A DNA stretch of 64,000 nucleotides from Leptospiraceae bacterium. GTDB taxonomy: Bacteria; Spirochaetota; Leptospiria; Leptospirales; Leptospiraceae. Under the pieces are notes generated by a model that saw only the letters and a list, made by a program, of their open reading frames with translations, did not search any database and was not told where the DNA came from. Position 1 is the stretch's first letter. Every line of letters starts with the position of its first letter. The position numbers were made by a program, and so were the translations under genes. Positions 31,963 to 40,804 of this stretch are shown here, piece after piece. The stretch is from positions 1,054,001 to 1,118,000 of the forward strand of contig JACKPC010000001.1 of the NCBI GenBank assembly GCA_024233835.1, given 5' to 3'.

Positions 31963-33984
31963 ATGTTTTTTAAACGAAAAAGTTTGTTTTATTTAATTTT
32001 ATCCATAGTTTTATTGGGTTTCAGTGCCTGTTTTCCAAAACTAAAGTCCAATAATGACCTACTTTTAGCTCTGGCAGCGACTTCCACTCAGGTCTACACC
32101 CTTCAGGGACAGTTGAATGAATCCGGTTCTCCGCTGCAAAATGCTATGCTCTACTTCCCGGAGCCGAGTTCCGGAACCACTGCGAGTTCTATTCGATTAC
32201 AAACCCAGGACAGTAGCAGTACCTCAGGTACAGATAGTACGAGCAGTACAGCCAATCAGGGGGAAGCCACTCCAACAGGTGAAGAATACATGACTTCAAG
32301 TTCCACAGACTCAGAAGGAAATTTCACCGTTACCTTAAAGATTGGAACTTACGAGGTAGTGGTAACTACTACAAAAAATACCAGCCATGTCTTTAAAATT
32401 AAAATCGAACTGGATGAAGCCTCATCAAACGGAGTAAAAGCCACTGTCGTAAATGAAGAAGGCATTAGTGTTACCATTAAAGTTATAGGTCCCGCAGCGG
32501 GAAATCCTCCCATTTCTAAAGCCAAGCCTTTCGTCTGTGGTTTTAATTCGAAAGGAGACACGGCTCCTCCCTATGTGAAAAAAATGACTCTTACCCCCAG
32601 CTTACAATCTGCCGGAGATGTGGCGGTAAGTGCAGAAATTCTGGAAGGAGACGATGGCGTCAACCCCATTTCCGGTGTAAGTGAAGTATTCATTCGCCTC
32701 TTTAGCCCCAAGATGTTTAGCGGAAAAGGCGGAAGTAGTATTTATGCCAAGTTAAGTTTAAATTCCGAAACCGGTTTATTCGAAGGAAAGGGAAAGGTTC
32801 ATGATTACCAGGAATCCGGAAAATGGTATGTTTCCCATATTATCCTGAAAGATAAGGTAGGTAATAAGCGGGAATACAGGAAAAATTCAAAAGTAAGTGT
32901 TTACAATTTTGCTTATTATGCCTGCGGAAGAGATATTGATAGTAAATTACCTCTTCCTTATGTAGAAGTTTCCGGTACTCACCCGGATGAAACAGCTCCT
33001 ACACTCATCAGTTCAGAACTTACCCGTACCGATACCTCTCTGGTTCTGGATGGACCTGAAGATACGGTAGATGTAAGTTCAGCCGAAGTTTCTCTCAAGT
33101 TAAGCCTTACGGTAGATAAGGGAACAGGAGAGAATGATACAGATATCAATACAGTAGAAGCCAAACTTATCAGTCCTTCTCGTTATGCTGATCCATTTGA
33201 TAAAAGTAAGCCCGGTAATGAACTTAAAATAAAACTCAGCTATGTCTCCGATGGAACTAGCAGTTCACAAAAGAAATATGAGGGAACTGTGACAGTGAAC
33301 TCTTCTAACGAAAATGGACTCTGGCTTTTAAGTTCTGTTTCTGTTTCTGACCTGGCCGGTAATTCCATGACCTATGCACGTTCCACTGATAATTCGGTAT
33401 TTACCGATACAAGTATAACTGTATCCAAGTTTACTCTCAGTGGAGGAAGTGCTGCGGCTGAGGTTGATTTTTTCCCTCCTTACCTGAAAAGTCTCAGTGT
33501 AGATAAAGAATCCGTAGGTAATGATAGTATTACCATCACAGCCGAGCTTGATGATCCGAGTTCTATTACTACTACAACTGCAAGCACCGATACCACAACA
33601 ACTACAGATAGTAGCACAGCCAGTACTACAACTACAGACACTACGCTTACACTGGTAAAAAGCGGGGCGCAGAAAGTAGTAATCCTTCTTTATAGTCCAC
33701 TCAAGCTTTTAGATAATAAAGTAGGAAGCTTTAACAGCATTACTCTTACTTATAATGCAACAAGTCAAAAGTTTGAGGGAAGTTTTACATTCACAGAATA
33801 TCATGAACAGGGGACCTGGAAAGCAGCTGTCGTCCGTGTATATGATAAAGCCGGAAATAGCCGGGAATACAACCTCGAAGATGGTTTTCCGAGCTATAAG
33901 TATAATAAAGAAGAAATAGAAGGAAACAGCACTGAAAAAGCTGATTCCGGTATTGCTATTCTTCAGGTTTCAAAAACCGAATAA
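31963..33984 (+). CDS. Large lipoprotein with three similar Ig-like domains and Ser/Thr-rich linkers
   Basis: 673 residues. Signal peptide with lipobox LGFSACF. A first domain looks like a carboxypeptidase-regulatory fold (VYTLQGQLNESGSPLQNAML, then SEGNFTVTLKIGTYEVVV). Three related domains of about 130 residues follow, each starting with PPY-x-K or APT-L and ending W-x-(L/V)-S/A-x-x-V-x-D-x-AGN-x-REY (near 32560-32900, 32990-33390, 33470-33880). Long Ser/Thr runs separate parts (for example around codons 530-560). It is presumably anchored in the outer membrane and surface-exposed. An in-frame GTG lies at 31960 but GGGAGATAA fits the ATG. Confidence 0.8.
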   Translation: MFFKRKSLFYLILSIVLLGFSACFPKLKSNNDLLLALAATSTQVYTLQGQLNESGSPLQNAMLYFPEPSSGTTASSIRLQTQDSSSTSGTDSTSSTANQGEATPTGEEYMTSSSTDSEGNFTVTLKIGTYEVVVTTTKNTSHVFKIKIELDEASSNGVKATVVNEEGISVTIKVIGPAAGNPPISKAKPFVCGFNSKGDTAPPYVKKMTLTPSLQSAGDVAVSAEILEGDDGVNPISGVSEVFIRLFSPKMFSGKGGSSIYAKLSLNSETGLFEGKGKVHDYQESGKWYVSHIILKDKVGNKREYRKNSKVSVYNFAYYACGRDIDSKLPLPYVEVSGTHPDETAPTLISSELTRTDTSLVLDGPEDTVDVSSAEVSLKLSLTVDKGTGENDTDINTVEAKLISPSRYADPFDKSKPGNELKIKLSYVSDGTSSSQKKYEGTVTVNSSNENGLWLLSSVSVSDLAGNSMTYARSTDNSVFTDTSITVSKFTLSGGSAAAEVDFFPPYLKSLSVDKESVGNDSITITAELDDPSSITTTTASTDTTTTTDSSTASTTTTDTTLTLVKSGAQKVVILLYSPLKLLDNKVGSFNSITLTYNATSQKFEGSFTFTEYHEQGTWKAAVVRVYDKAGNSREYNLEDGFPSYKYNKEEIEGNSTEKADSGIAILQVSKTE

Positions 33985-33997
33985 TCTCCGTCTATTC

Positions 33998-34047
33998 GGA
34001 CCCTTTATAAAAAGTGTTTTCTTCTTCTTTACTTTTTATAAGGGTCC
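33998..34047 (+). terminator. Strong terminator after the lipoprotein gene, likely bidirectional
   Basis: Arms GGACCCTTTATAAAAAGT and ACTTTTTATAAGGGTCC (17 pairs, one bulged T) with a 15-base T-rich loop, then CTTTCTTTTT. It sits between convergent genes. Confidence 0.8.
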
Positions 34048-34055
34048 CTTTCTTT

Positions 34056-35207
34056 TTATAGATGCCTTTTTCTTTCCCTGAGTTCTTTAATATTGTTATC
34101 CCTATATCCCTTCCAGATGAGTGGAATAAGACCTAATAGGGGAATATAATAAAACAATGAAAAAGGGTTAAATAAGATTCCCTTTAAGAAACTTCCGAAA
34201 CCTACTTTAAATTTTAGCTGTTCTTTCTTTTTTTTATACTGTCGTAAAAATTCCATGAATAGAATAGGCCATCCCGAGGGAGACACCAGGGGGATTTTAT
34301 TCAAATTTTTTAGACTCAAAAGAAAGTAACGTTTGAATTCAAAGGGTTTTTGCCCGTAGGTTTCCACACTCTCGTCGAGGTGTTCCTGGAAAATAGAAAG
34401 AACCTTATCTCGTAATTCCCTGAGTTCAGGTTTGCGGATTTTCTCCAGGGGCTTGTCCAGCATTTCGTAAGGTTTGATTCTCGGCCCCATTACATAGGTG
34501 AGATTAGCCGGTAGACCGATATAAAAAAACCAGGGTTGCAGAGGGATGAAAAGAGTAAGAAGACCCAGGGGTAAAAAGGGTAAACCCATTTTTTGAACTA
34601 ATTTATTGATGGTATGATTATTATAGCTGTAAGGATTAATATATTCAGCATTTACGGTAGACACAACGATGATGTCTGTTTTATACTTAATACTCATCCG
34701 GAGAAAAGAAGTTGAAAATTTCTGTAATTGATAACGTCGATTAAAACCCTTTCCAATGCCCGGAACACCTTCCGGATATATGAGTATATTAGAATCTTTT
34801 TGATGCATCATGGTTTCGAAATTTTCCAGTGTGGCATCGATTCCTCCTACACGCTTCCAAAAATTTGGAATCATATATGGACACATTAAATTGGAGGCAG
34901 ATAGCATTGGAGCTGCTAATGCTCTCATATTATTCTTAAAACTAAAACCACATTTAAGGTAGTACGAACCTACAAAAACCATTGCATCCCAGGGAAAAGC
35001 CATCCCTGAATGATTGCTGATAAAAATAAGAGGCCTATCCGGATTATTTCTTTCCGGTAAAGTGTCAAAGCCGATCATGCGAGTTCGAAAGTAATAGTCA
35101 TTTAAAGGGGCTACCACATTTTCAATGAGGCTTTTAGTAAAATCCTTATCAAAGTATTCTTCATATATTTTTTGATTATCTTTTAGAAAGGAAGGAATTT
35201 CATCCAT
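34056..35207 (-). CDS. Glycerolipid acyltransferase-like protein (LPLAT/DAGAT-like)
   Basis: 383 residues. The acyltransferase motif appears as ISNHSGMAFPWDAM (about 85-98) with the His and Asp further apart than the classic HX4D, as in the DAGAT-like branch. Motif III is YPEGVPGIGKGFNRRYQLQKFSTSF. Hydrophobic segments near the N-terminal third and at the C-terminus (about 345-365) suggest a membrane-bound enzyme. It transfers acyl groups to glycerolipids, substrate unknown. Its start overlaps the PilZ gene end by 8 bp. Confidence 0.82.
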   Translation of the reverse strand: MDEIPSFLKDNQKIYEEYFDKDFTKSLIENVVAPLNDYYFRTRMIGFDTLPERNNPDRPLIFISNHSGMAFPWDAMVFVGSYYLKCGFSFKNNMRALAAPMLSASNLMCPYMIPNFWKRVGGIDATLENFETMMHQKDSNILIYPEGVPGIGKGFNRRYQLQKFSTSFLRMSIKYKTDIIVVSTVNAEYINPYSYNNHTINKLVQKMGLPFLPLGLLTLFIPLQPWFFYIGLPANLTYVMGPRIKPYEMLDKPLEKIRKPELRELRDKVLSIFQEHLDESVETYGQKPFEFKRYFLLSLKNLNKIPLVSPSGWPILFMEFLRQYKKKKEQLKFKVGFGSFLKGILFNPFSLFYYIPLLGLIPLIWKGYRDNNIKELRERKRHL

Positions 35208-35568
35208 GACTCATCTCCCCAATAAACTCCATATCTTCTTTGCTGAGCTTGTTTTCAAATTTCAAATTGAGTCTGTAAACAAAATCCATGTTTTTAGCAA
35301 TTTGCAGGATGTGCTGTCGTTTCTCTGAAATCTCTTTGTGGGAAATACAGTGTGCATTCAAGAAAAATTCCCTTTCCTGTCGTATAAATTGAATTCGTAA
35401 CCTTTCATTTTCTACGGGACGATAGGAAGAAAAGACCATAGCCCCTCCACTTCCGATATTTTCTATATAAATGCTTAAAGGTTTCCCTTCTAACTCCCCA
35501 TTCATTTCACCATAGGTTTCAAATAAAAACCGGGGGCTTTTTCTTCTTTCTATTCCATCATATCCCAT
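35200..35568 (-). CDS. PilZ-domain protein (c-di-GMP receptor)
   Basis: 122 residues. Both PilZ signatures are present: the RRKSPR motif at 8-13 and, instead of the usual (D/N)xSxxG, ENIGSGGA around 37-44 (N-I-G-S-G-G, a spaced variant). It should bind cyclic-di-GMP and act as a small effector. It is the first gene of a pair with the acyltransferase. Confidence 0.85.
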   Translation of the reverse strand: MGYDGIERRKSPRFLFETYGEMNGELEGKPLSIYIENIGSGGAMVFSSYRPVENERLRIQFIRQEREFFLNAHCISHKEISEKRQHILQIAKNMDFVYRLNLKFENKLSKEDMEFIGEMSHG

Positions 35569-35657
35569 TACAATGAATCATTTTCGACTTTCTTTTTTTT
35601 GGAAAATGTTTTTTTCTAATACGAGAAAAAAACTATCCTTATTTCTTTACCCGATGA

Positions 35658-36836
35658 ATGCTTGTTTCCATGAGCCAATCATTTGACCTTTATAATCCTA
35701 CAGAAGCTCACCTTGAGCTAAGAAATAATATTGCGCGTTTTTCGAAAGCTCGCCTCGATGAACAGGCAAAAGAAAACGATGAACAGGAAAGTTTTAATCA
35801 CAAGCTCTTCAGTCAGTTAGCCGGAGAACTGGGGCTTTTAGGAGTAACCGTTCCGGAAAAAGATGGGGGGCTTGGCCTGGATCCTGTTGCAGCTGTAATT
35901 ATTCATGAAGAAATGTCTAAATACGATCCGGGTTTCACTTTATCCTATCTTGCCCATGAAGTTTTATTTGTAAACAATCTGAATAATAGTGCCAATGCAG
36001 AACAAAAAAAGCGTTATTTACCCAGAGTGATTTCCGGGGAATGGATAGCCGGGATGGGCATGACAGAACCCGGAGCCGGTACTGATGTTCTGGGAATGAG
36101 CACCCTTGCTGTTAAAAAAGGAAATAAATACATACTGAATGGCACCAAACAATATATTACAAATGGAAATATTGGTTCGGTATTCCTGGTCTATGCAAAA
36201 ATGGACAGTAAGGATAACAAAAAAACCACAGCCTTTATTGTGGAATCAGGTTTCCCCGGTTTCAGTGTAGGAAAGAAAGAAGAAAAACTGGGAATGCGAG
36301 CTTCTCCAACCACTCAGCTCATTTTTGAGGACATGGAAGTTCCCGAAGAAAATTTAATCGGGGAAGAAAATGGAGCTATCGGTCACATGATGCGCAACCT
36401 GGAAATCGAGAGGGTTACTCTTGCGGCTCAGTCTCTGGGTATCGCTCTTCGTTCCATTGAGATTATGTGTGATTATGCGATTCGACACAGGGAAGCCTTC
36501 GGGAAAAAGTTAAGTGAGTTCGGGCAAATGCAACGTTTAATTGCAGAATCTTATGCTGATTGTTCTGCGGCCAGGGCCCTGGTTTATGAGGTAGCTTCCA
36601 AAATCCATCCTTCTTCTCGTAATTCTCTTGGGGCGGCTTCTGCAAAATTAGTAGCCACACGTATGGCCGAAACTGTATCGAGAAATGCAATTCAAGTCTT
36701 AGGTGGTTATGGTTATTGCCGGGAATATCCGATTGAAAGGCTGCATAGAGATTCGATACTTCTATCCATAGGGGGTGGAACGAATGAAGCTATGCAGAAA
36801 AATATTATTGCTGATTTAAAAAAAATTTATTCCTGA
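35658..36836 (+). CDS. Acyl-CoA dehydrogenase, isovaleryl-CoA dehydrogenase-like
   Basis: 392 residues. FAD-dependent family: GMGMTEPGAGTDV (substrate/FAD loop), YILNGTKQYITNG, FGKKLSEFGQMQ, and VLGGYGYCREYPIERLHRDS. The usual catalytic Glu near the C-terminus (YEGT) is replaced (IGGGTNE), whereas Glu251 in LEIERVTLAAQSLG stands where isovaleryl-CoA dehydrogenase has its base. So branched-chain or long-chain acyl-CoA oxidation is likely. Start at 35658 or 35670. It is tightly followed by a hydrolase gene (1 bp gap). Confidence 0.93.
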   Translation: MLVSMSQSFDLYNPTEAHLELRNNIARFSKARLDEQAKENDEQESFNHKLFSQLAGELGLLGVTVPEKDGGLGLDPVAAVIIHEEMSKYDPGFTLSYLAHEVLFVNNLNNSANAEQKKRYLPRVISGEWIAGMGMTEPGAGTDVLGMSTLAVKKGNKYILNGTKQYITNGNIGSVFLVYAKMDSKDNKKTTAFIVESGFPGFSVGKKEEKLGMRASPTTQLIFEDMEVPEENLIGEENGAIGHMMRNLEIERVTLAAQSLGIALRSIEIMCDYAIRHREAFGKKLSEFGQMQRLIAESYADCSAARALVYEVASKIHPSSRNSLGAASAKLVATRMAETVSRNAIQVLGGYGYCREYPIERLHRDSILLSIGGGTNEAMQKNIIADLKKIYS

Positions 36837-36837
36837 G

Positions 36838-37653
36838 ATGGGACTCAAAGTAGAAGAATATCTTGAAATTCAGGGTGGAAAACTCTATCTTCGTTTCCTG
36901 AACCGTAATCTCATGGATCCGGAAAAGCCCTTCCTGCTTTTTTTGCATGAAGGACTGGGTTCAGTAGAACAATGGAAAACCTTCCCGGAGAGGCTATGCG
37001 AAGAAGCCTGCCTTCCCGGAGTTTTATACGATAGATTCGGTCATGGAAAATCAGCTCCGTTTTTAAAGAAGAGAGAGATTGATTATCTCGAAATAGAAGC
37101 TTTTGAAATTTTACCCCAGGTTTTAAATCAACTTCCATCTAGGGAAGTAATTTTTATAGGTCACAGTGATGGAGCGAGTATTGCTTTATTATTCGCTTCA
37201 AGGTTTCCGGATAGAGTCAGGGCTGTTATTTCAGAGTCAGCCCATATTTATTGTGAAGAGCTTACTCGTTCTGCTATACGAGAAGTTGGTTTTGCTTATC
37301 TTATGACCGATCTGGGAAGTAGGCTGGAAAGATACCATGGAGATAAGACTGTAGATCTGTTTCATGCCTGGCATGACACCTGGTTAACCGAGGAGTTTAA
37401 ATACTGGAGTATTGAATCCTTTATGGAAAATGTGGTATGTCCGGTTCTTCTTATGCAGGGAAAAAATGATCAATATTTTGCATCAAGTCATTTGGAGGAT
37501 CTTGCCCTTGAGCTAAAAAATGCGAAGGTGCAAAAAAAACTCATCGATAAATGTCAGCATGTTCCCCATTTTGAAAAACGTAAGGAAGTCCTTGATATAA
37601 TCTTACATTTTTTGGAATCGGAAAACTTGTTTCCAAAGAAAAAGCCTTGTTAA
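36838..37653 (+). CDS. Alpha/beta hydrolase
   Basis: 271 residues. Oxyanion region LHEGLGSVEQW (36-46), nucleophile elbow IGHSDGAS (Ser110), a late Asp (LMQGKNDQYF) and a catalytic His in CQHVPHFEKR. It matches the general alpha/beta hydrolase pattern; the substrate is unknown. It starts 1 bp after the acyl-CoA dehydrogenase stop, so the two are coupled and may act on related acyl compounds. Confidence 0.9.
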   Translation: MGLKVEEYLEIQGGKLYLRFLNRNLMDPEKPFLLFLHEGLGSVEQWKTFPERLCEEACLPGVLYDRFGHGKSAPFLKKREIDYLEIEAFEILPQVLNQLPSREVIFIGHSDGASIALLFASRFPDRVRAVISESAHIYCEELTRSAIREVGFAYLMTDLGSRLERYHGDKTVDLFHAWHDTWLTEEFKYWSIESFMENVVCPVLLMQGKNDQYFASSHLEDLALELKNAKVQKKLIDKCQHVPHFEKRKEVLDIILHFLESENLFPKKKPC

Positions 37654-37687
37654 ATGCAAGGGGTCTAAACATAATCAGTGCAATCCA

Positions 37688-39469
37688 ATGCTTCTAAAAA
37701 ATAGTTTTCGAATTCATCTGAAAAAAGAAAGTGTAGAGCCCCCTGTTTCTAAAACTCTTTTATTTAGCGAGGGGAATCTGGCAATATATTCCCGTATTCC
37801 TAAAGATAGTGTATCTTTCTTTTTTAGAAAATTAGAAAACTATGTTATATGCCTTCAGGGGAATTTTTATCTTGATTCGGCTCTTAGTATAGATACTGCA
37901 AAAAACCTTGATGAATTCTCTGAAAAATTGAACCAGATTGGAGTCGAGGCCGCCATTAGCTGCATACGGGGCGGACTTTTTTCTCTTGCTGTTTATGATA
38001 AGAAGTCCTTAAATCTATACCTGAAAACGGATAATATGGGGATTAACCCTTTATTTTACAGGGTAGATGATGAGGAAATCGAGATTAGCGACAACCAATT
38101 CTCTATATCTTCAAAAGAGAACGTGTCTTATCTCGCCTGTATTGAGTATTTGAAATTTGGTTATCTACCCTTTTCTCCTTCTCTGTTTGAGAATATACAG
38201 AGACTAATGCCGGAAGAATTTATTTGTATTCATACCCAAAGCAGACAATTAACCAAAACTGATAAAATGTGGTATAAATACGTATCTGTAGGAGAAAGGC
38301 ACTGCGACATCATAGAAAGTACCGAACGCATACATATAGCCCTGGAATCCTATTTCTCTCTTATGCCGGAAAAAAAGTATATGCTGGGATTGTCAGGGGG
38401 TTACGATTCCAGACTCATCCTTGCTTTTTTGTCCTATCGGAACCCTGAACTTTTACATTTTCAGAACCGTGACAATAGCAGGGATACAAACCTGGCAAAA
38501 AAAGCGGCAGAACTGGCCGGGCTTAGTTTAAATGTTATGGGTTTTCCCCAGAATGCTCTCGCTCTATTCCACACAAATCTCAGGCATACATTTCGAAACT
38601 TAAATAGTCTGGAATACTCCCACCTGCTTTTTTTACATTATCTGATAAACGAGCAAAAACCGGCATACTATGTAGATGGATGCGCCGGGGATACCATCTT
38701 AGGTGGAACCTACTATTTTGAGGGTGGCAAAGATCCAATTTCCGTTTTAAAATACATCTATATGCAGGGAAATTATAATCATCCTTTCCAAAGTATGAGA
38801 TCCTATGAAGAAAGACTCTATTCTCAAAGAGAATCGGTTACAGATTTTTATATGCAGGAGCTAATTGGAAAAGATGAGAAAGTGGAAATACGCAAAAAAA
38901 TGCGAGCGATTGTTCAGTTTCTGAAAGCTTATAGTCAAACACATGAAGATCTCCTCGAAGCAATAGGACATTATACCCGAACCCGTTGTCTGCTTTCTAC
39001 AGGTCCTACAGGAAGTCTATCTACTGTACCCTGCCTGGTTCCCTTTCTGGATAGGGAAATAAAAAAAGCTGCCCTCGATACTTCCAAAGATCTGAGAAGC
39101 ATGGACAGGTTATACAATCATTACTGGAACCAGTATCACCCGGAATTTAGTCGTATAAGGCGTTCGGGTACGGGAGGAAAGGCCAGCAGCGGAAATGTTT
39201 TATACCGCCTTCAGCATGTAATCAATTATACCATGAAAAAACTTCAGTATCTTCCCGATAATTCCTTTTTAAAAAGGAGAGAATATATCAGTGTAGCTTC
39301 CTACTTAAATAATATGGAAAATAAGAGCTTTATTGAGAGTTCTTTGAGAAATATTTCCAGGAAGATACCGGAACGAATCAGCCATTTCATTCTCCAAAAA
39401 CATGAGGATCATGTTTTACTCTCCCGTCTTTTAATTCGTTTTATCAGTTTAAATGAACTATTGCATTGA
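37688..39469 (+). CDS. Asparagine-synthase-like protein without glutaminase cysteine
   Basis: 593 residues. The synthetase half has the PP-loop LSGGYDSRLILAF (235-247) and VDGCAGDTILGGTYY. The N-terminal half shows an Ntn-like strand pattern (LENYVICLQGNF, TDNMGINPLFY) but the protein begins Met-Leu-Leu, without the Cys2 nucleophile of true glutamine-dependent AsnB. It is thus probably an ATP-dependent amidotransferase or cyclase-like enzyme using another nitrogen source or substrate, as in beta-lactam synthetase and lasso-peptide relatives. The 30 bp at its 3' end recur at 40566. Confidence 0.82.
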   Translation: MLLKNSFRIHLKKESVEPPVSKTLLFSEGNLAIYSRIPKDSVSFFFRKLENYVICLQGNFYLDSALSIDTAKNLDEFSEKLNQIGVEAAISCIRGGLFSLAVYDKKSLNLYLKTDNMGINPLFYRVDDEEIEISDNQFSISSKENVSYLACIEYLKFGYLPFSPSLFENIQRLMPEEFICIHTQSRQLTKTDKMWYKYVSVGERHCDIIESTERIHIALESYFSLMPEKKYMLGLSGGYDSRLILAFLSYRNPELLHFQNRDNSRDTNLAKKAAELAGLSLNVMGFPQNALALFHTNLRHTFRNLNSLEYSHLLFLHYLINEQKPAYYVDGCAGDTILGGTYYFEGGKDPISVLKYIYMQGNYNHPFQSMRSYEERLYSQRESVTDFYMQELIGKDEKVEIRKKMRAIVQFLKAYSQTHEDLLEAIGHYTRTRCLLSTGPTGSLSTVPCLVPFLDREIKKAALDTSKDLRSMDRLYNHYWNQYHPEFSRIRRSGTGGKASSGNVLYRLQHVINYTMKKLQYLPDNSFLKRREYISVASYLNNMENKSFIESSLRNISRKIPERISHFILQKHEDHVLLSRLLIRFISLNELLH

Positions 39470-39470
39470 G
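39441..39470. repeat. 30-bp repeat, copy 1 (end of the asparagine-synthase-like gene)
   Basis: TTATCAGTTTAAATGAACTA and the following 10 bases match 40566-40595 at 28 of 30 positions. The pair of repeats flanks the nuclease gene at 39551-40394, so that segment looks inserted or duplicated. Confidence 0.75.
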
Positions 39471-39550
39471 GTTTACACGGGAACAAAAGAAATATTGCTG
39501 ATACAAAATCTGGCAGTCTGAAAGTAAATACTGAGTATTAATTACTACTG

Positions 39551-40394
39551 TTAGACTTTCTTAAAAAATCTCTCCAAATAGGCTTCCGGAAGTTCTACAA
39601 TACGGGAAATGAATTTCAGCTCAGCTCCTTCTTTCTTCACATTAATTGCAGTCCTTAGCTTACTTTTATGCTCTGCTCGTTTTTCGCACTTTTGAGTCAG
39701 AAGTATACCTTTTTGAATTCCCTCCTGAATGCTTTTTTCCCGGATTCCAAACTCTTCAGCTAGTTCCCAAACTCTTTCTTCTATGGCCGTCATGTTCTTT
39801 CCCATTTCCTTTAGTATAAACTCTACTTCTTCTCTGTAAAGTAAAAAACTGTCTTTCAAGTTCTCTCCGAAGCCTTTTTCTATGGCTTCCCGGATTATCT
39901 CTTCTCTCTGTTTCTTTGCTTTAAATATTTGCAAGAACTCCAGTTCCCGGTCAGTCTTTTTCTCCAGTTCAGAAACTACGATGCAATGTATCTTTGTTAT
40001 TCCTGGATTCTCCATGACAAAAAGTCCTTTTCTCTTCTCTAAGAAATGATATGTCTCTAAAAATCGTTGGGGTTTTTGGGTTGTGATAAGAGTAAAGCTT
40101 AAGCTTACCTTCTCTTTTTTCCGTAGGACAAAAGCCGAGATATAATACAAAGTTTTGTAAATATCCTGTAGTTTCACCCCCTGGCTTTCAGACTTGAATT
40201 CGATGATATTAAATTCCTGAAAATAATTCATTAAGTCAAGGTGCTTCCCTATAGGTTTATCACTCTCTATCACAAGGACATCGAGTTTTCTCGGAAGCCT
40301 GTGCAATTCAAATTCTGTTTCTACCTTTGCGAACCTGGAGAAAAAGGCTATAGCTCTTTTTTTAAACACTTCATCAAAGGTTTTTTGGGTTCAT
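39551..40394 (-). CDS. PD-(D/E)XK nuclease family (Rpn-type) protein, likely frameshifted at the N-terminus
   Basis: About 280 residues. Nuclease core LDVLVIESD, then NIIEFKSESQG (Asp, Glu and Lys of PD-(D/E)XK). The C-terminus (EKRAEHKSKLRTAI, ELPEAYLERFFKK) is shared with the nuclease at 54401. The main open frame begins at a GTG at 40369, but sequence further up (ACC TTT GAT GAA GTG) stays protein-like and reaches an ATG at 40394 with AGAGGG in front if one base is removed from the A6 run at 40381-40386. So the gene is probably frameshifted, by mutation or slippage. Rpn proteins are DNA endonucleases active in recombination. Confidence 0.75.
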
Positions 40395-40402
40395 GTGACC
40401 CT

Positions 40403-40418
40403 CTACTATAAAGGGTTT
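40403..40418 (-). promoter_or_regulatory. Conserved 16-bp element upstream of the Rpn-type gene (copy 1)
   Basis: CTACTATAAAGGGTTT here is identical to 55387-55402 before the other Rpn-type gene. On the coding strand it reads AACCCTTTATAGTAG, containing TATAGT, a possible -10 box, and runs directly into the ribosome binding site. Confidence 0.55.
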
Positions 40419-40565
40419 GAAAAATGAAGTTTGGACTCTATTTTTAGAAAAAAAATTAAAATCTGAGATTTTTTTAAAACGGACATAATTCTGAGTAAAG
40501 CGAGTGTGCACATAAGTATAAAGTCCCTTGCCGTTTCTAAAGTTGATAAGCATGCTTTATGATCT

Positions 40566-40595
40566 TTATCAGTCTAAAAGAACTATTGCATTGAG
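40566..40595. repeat. 30-bp repeat, copy 2
   Basis: Diverged copy (28 of 30) of the last 30 bases of the asparagine-synthase-like gene, outside any gene here. Confidence 0.75.
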
Positions 40596-40804
40596 CTGCC
40601 CTGTAAATATCTGTTTTCAAAGCTATAATATCTGTTTTAATTGACAGCGATGGAAATACACGAAAACTAGAGAAATACATGTTGTATTTTAAGTATCATT
40701 ACCTGAGATTTTGGAATTAGCTCTAAAAAGCGAAAACGCATGTTTTTTTGTCTAATAAGCATTCCAGAAGCATAGCGCGGAAAAAACAAGCAAGAGGTAT
40801 AAAC

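Larger units (their letters stand above)
40395..40804. other. Intergenic region, 410 bp
   Basis: No gene. It holds the 16-bp promoter-like element (40403-40418), the second 30-bp repeat copy (40566-40595) and AT-rich sequence with probable promoters for the vWA gene. The rest shows nothing definite. Confidence 0.5.
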
